A stretch of 55,247 nucleotides of DNA from Candidatus Terraquivivens tikiterensis (GTDB lineage: Archaea; Thermoproteota; Nitrososphaeria_A; Caldarchaeales; Wolframiiraptoraceae), in the NCBI GenBank assembly GCA_003056285.1, contig NDWU01000008.1:1-55247 (forward strand). Direction: 5' to 3'. Below the pieces are notes generated by a model. That model made no database searches. It was not told where the DNA came from and worked only from the letters and a program-made list of their open reading frames with translations. Positions 55,177 to 55,247 of the stretch are shown one piece after another (position 1 is the stretch's first letter; each line of letters begins with the position of its first letter). A program made the translations under genes and the position numbers.

Positions 55177-55247
55177 CTTGAATCCAAAAAGGAATTGAAA
55201 GATTGCTACAATACCCCCTCCGCCCTCAAGCCCGACTACCTTGAATC
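55177..55247. CRISPR. Start of CRISPR array: one repeat, one 38-nt spacer, and the first 8 nt of a second repeat; truncated by window end
   Basis: CTTGAATCCAAAAAGGAATTGAAAG (55177-55201), spacer attgctacaataccccctccgccctcaagcccgactac, then CTTGAATC at 55240-55247; located next to cas4. Confidence 0.85.

Overview
The window is about 55 kb of archaeal chromosome, probably from a thermophilic TACK-type lineage (inferred from gene content). It has four parts. (A) 0.5-10.8 kb is mostly housekeeping: a coaBC cut short by an IS200/IS605-type element, a Zn-type 7Fe ferredoxin, an EamA transporter, a PIN/AAA/KH ATPase, DUF488, HAD, YchF-like GTPase, serS and glyA. (B) 7.9-24 kb is rich in mobile DNA. 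It holds several intact or decayed TnpB genes, a probable gene-less IS605 mini-element, a TnpB relic carrying LAGLIDADG and zinc-ribbon fragments, and an integrated element of about 3.7 kb at tRNA-Thr(CGU). That element has a 15-bp direct repeat, a tyrosine integrase with an apparent homopolymer frameshift, and a RelE-type toxin-antitoxin pair. Nearby are cofE, an Mrr-like nuclease, a broken VapC and a retropepsin-like gene. (C) 24.2-44.4 kb is a minus-strand cluster of 15 genes that looks like an uncharacterised type IV pilus/Tad-like machine: about 8 pilin-like proteins, one secretion ATPase with an N-terminal zinc ribbon, one TadC/FlaJ-like membrane protein, and four very large membrane/surface proteins, two of which also carry zinc ribbons. 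This is the best candidate for an undescribed system. (D) 44.8-55.25 kb is a complete-looking type I-A CRISPR-Cas locus; the window ends inside the second repeat of its array. All calls come from reading the sequence and translated ORFs; no database search was run.
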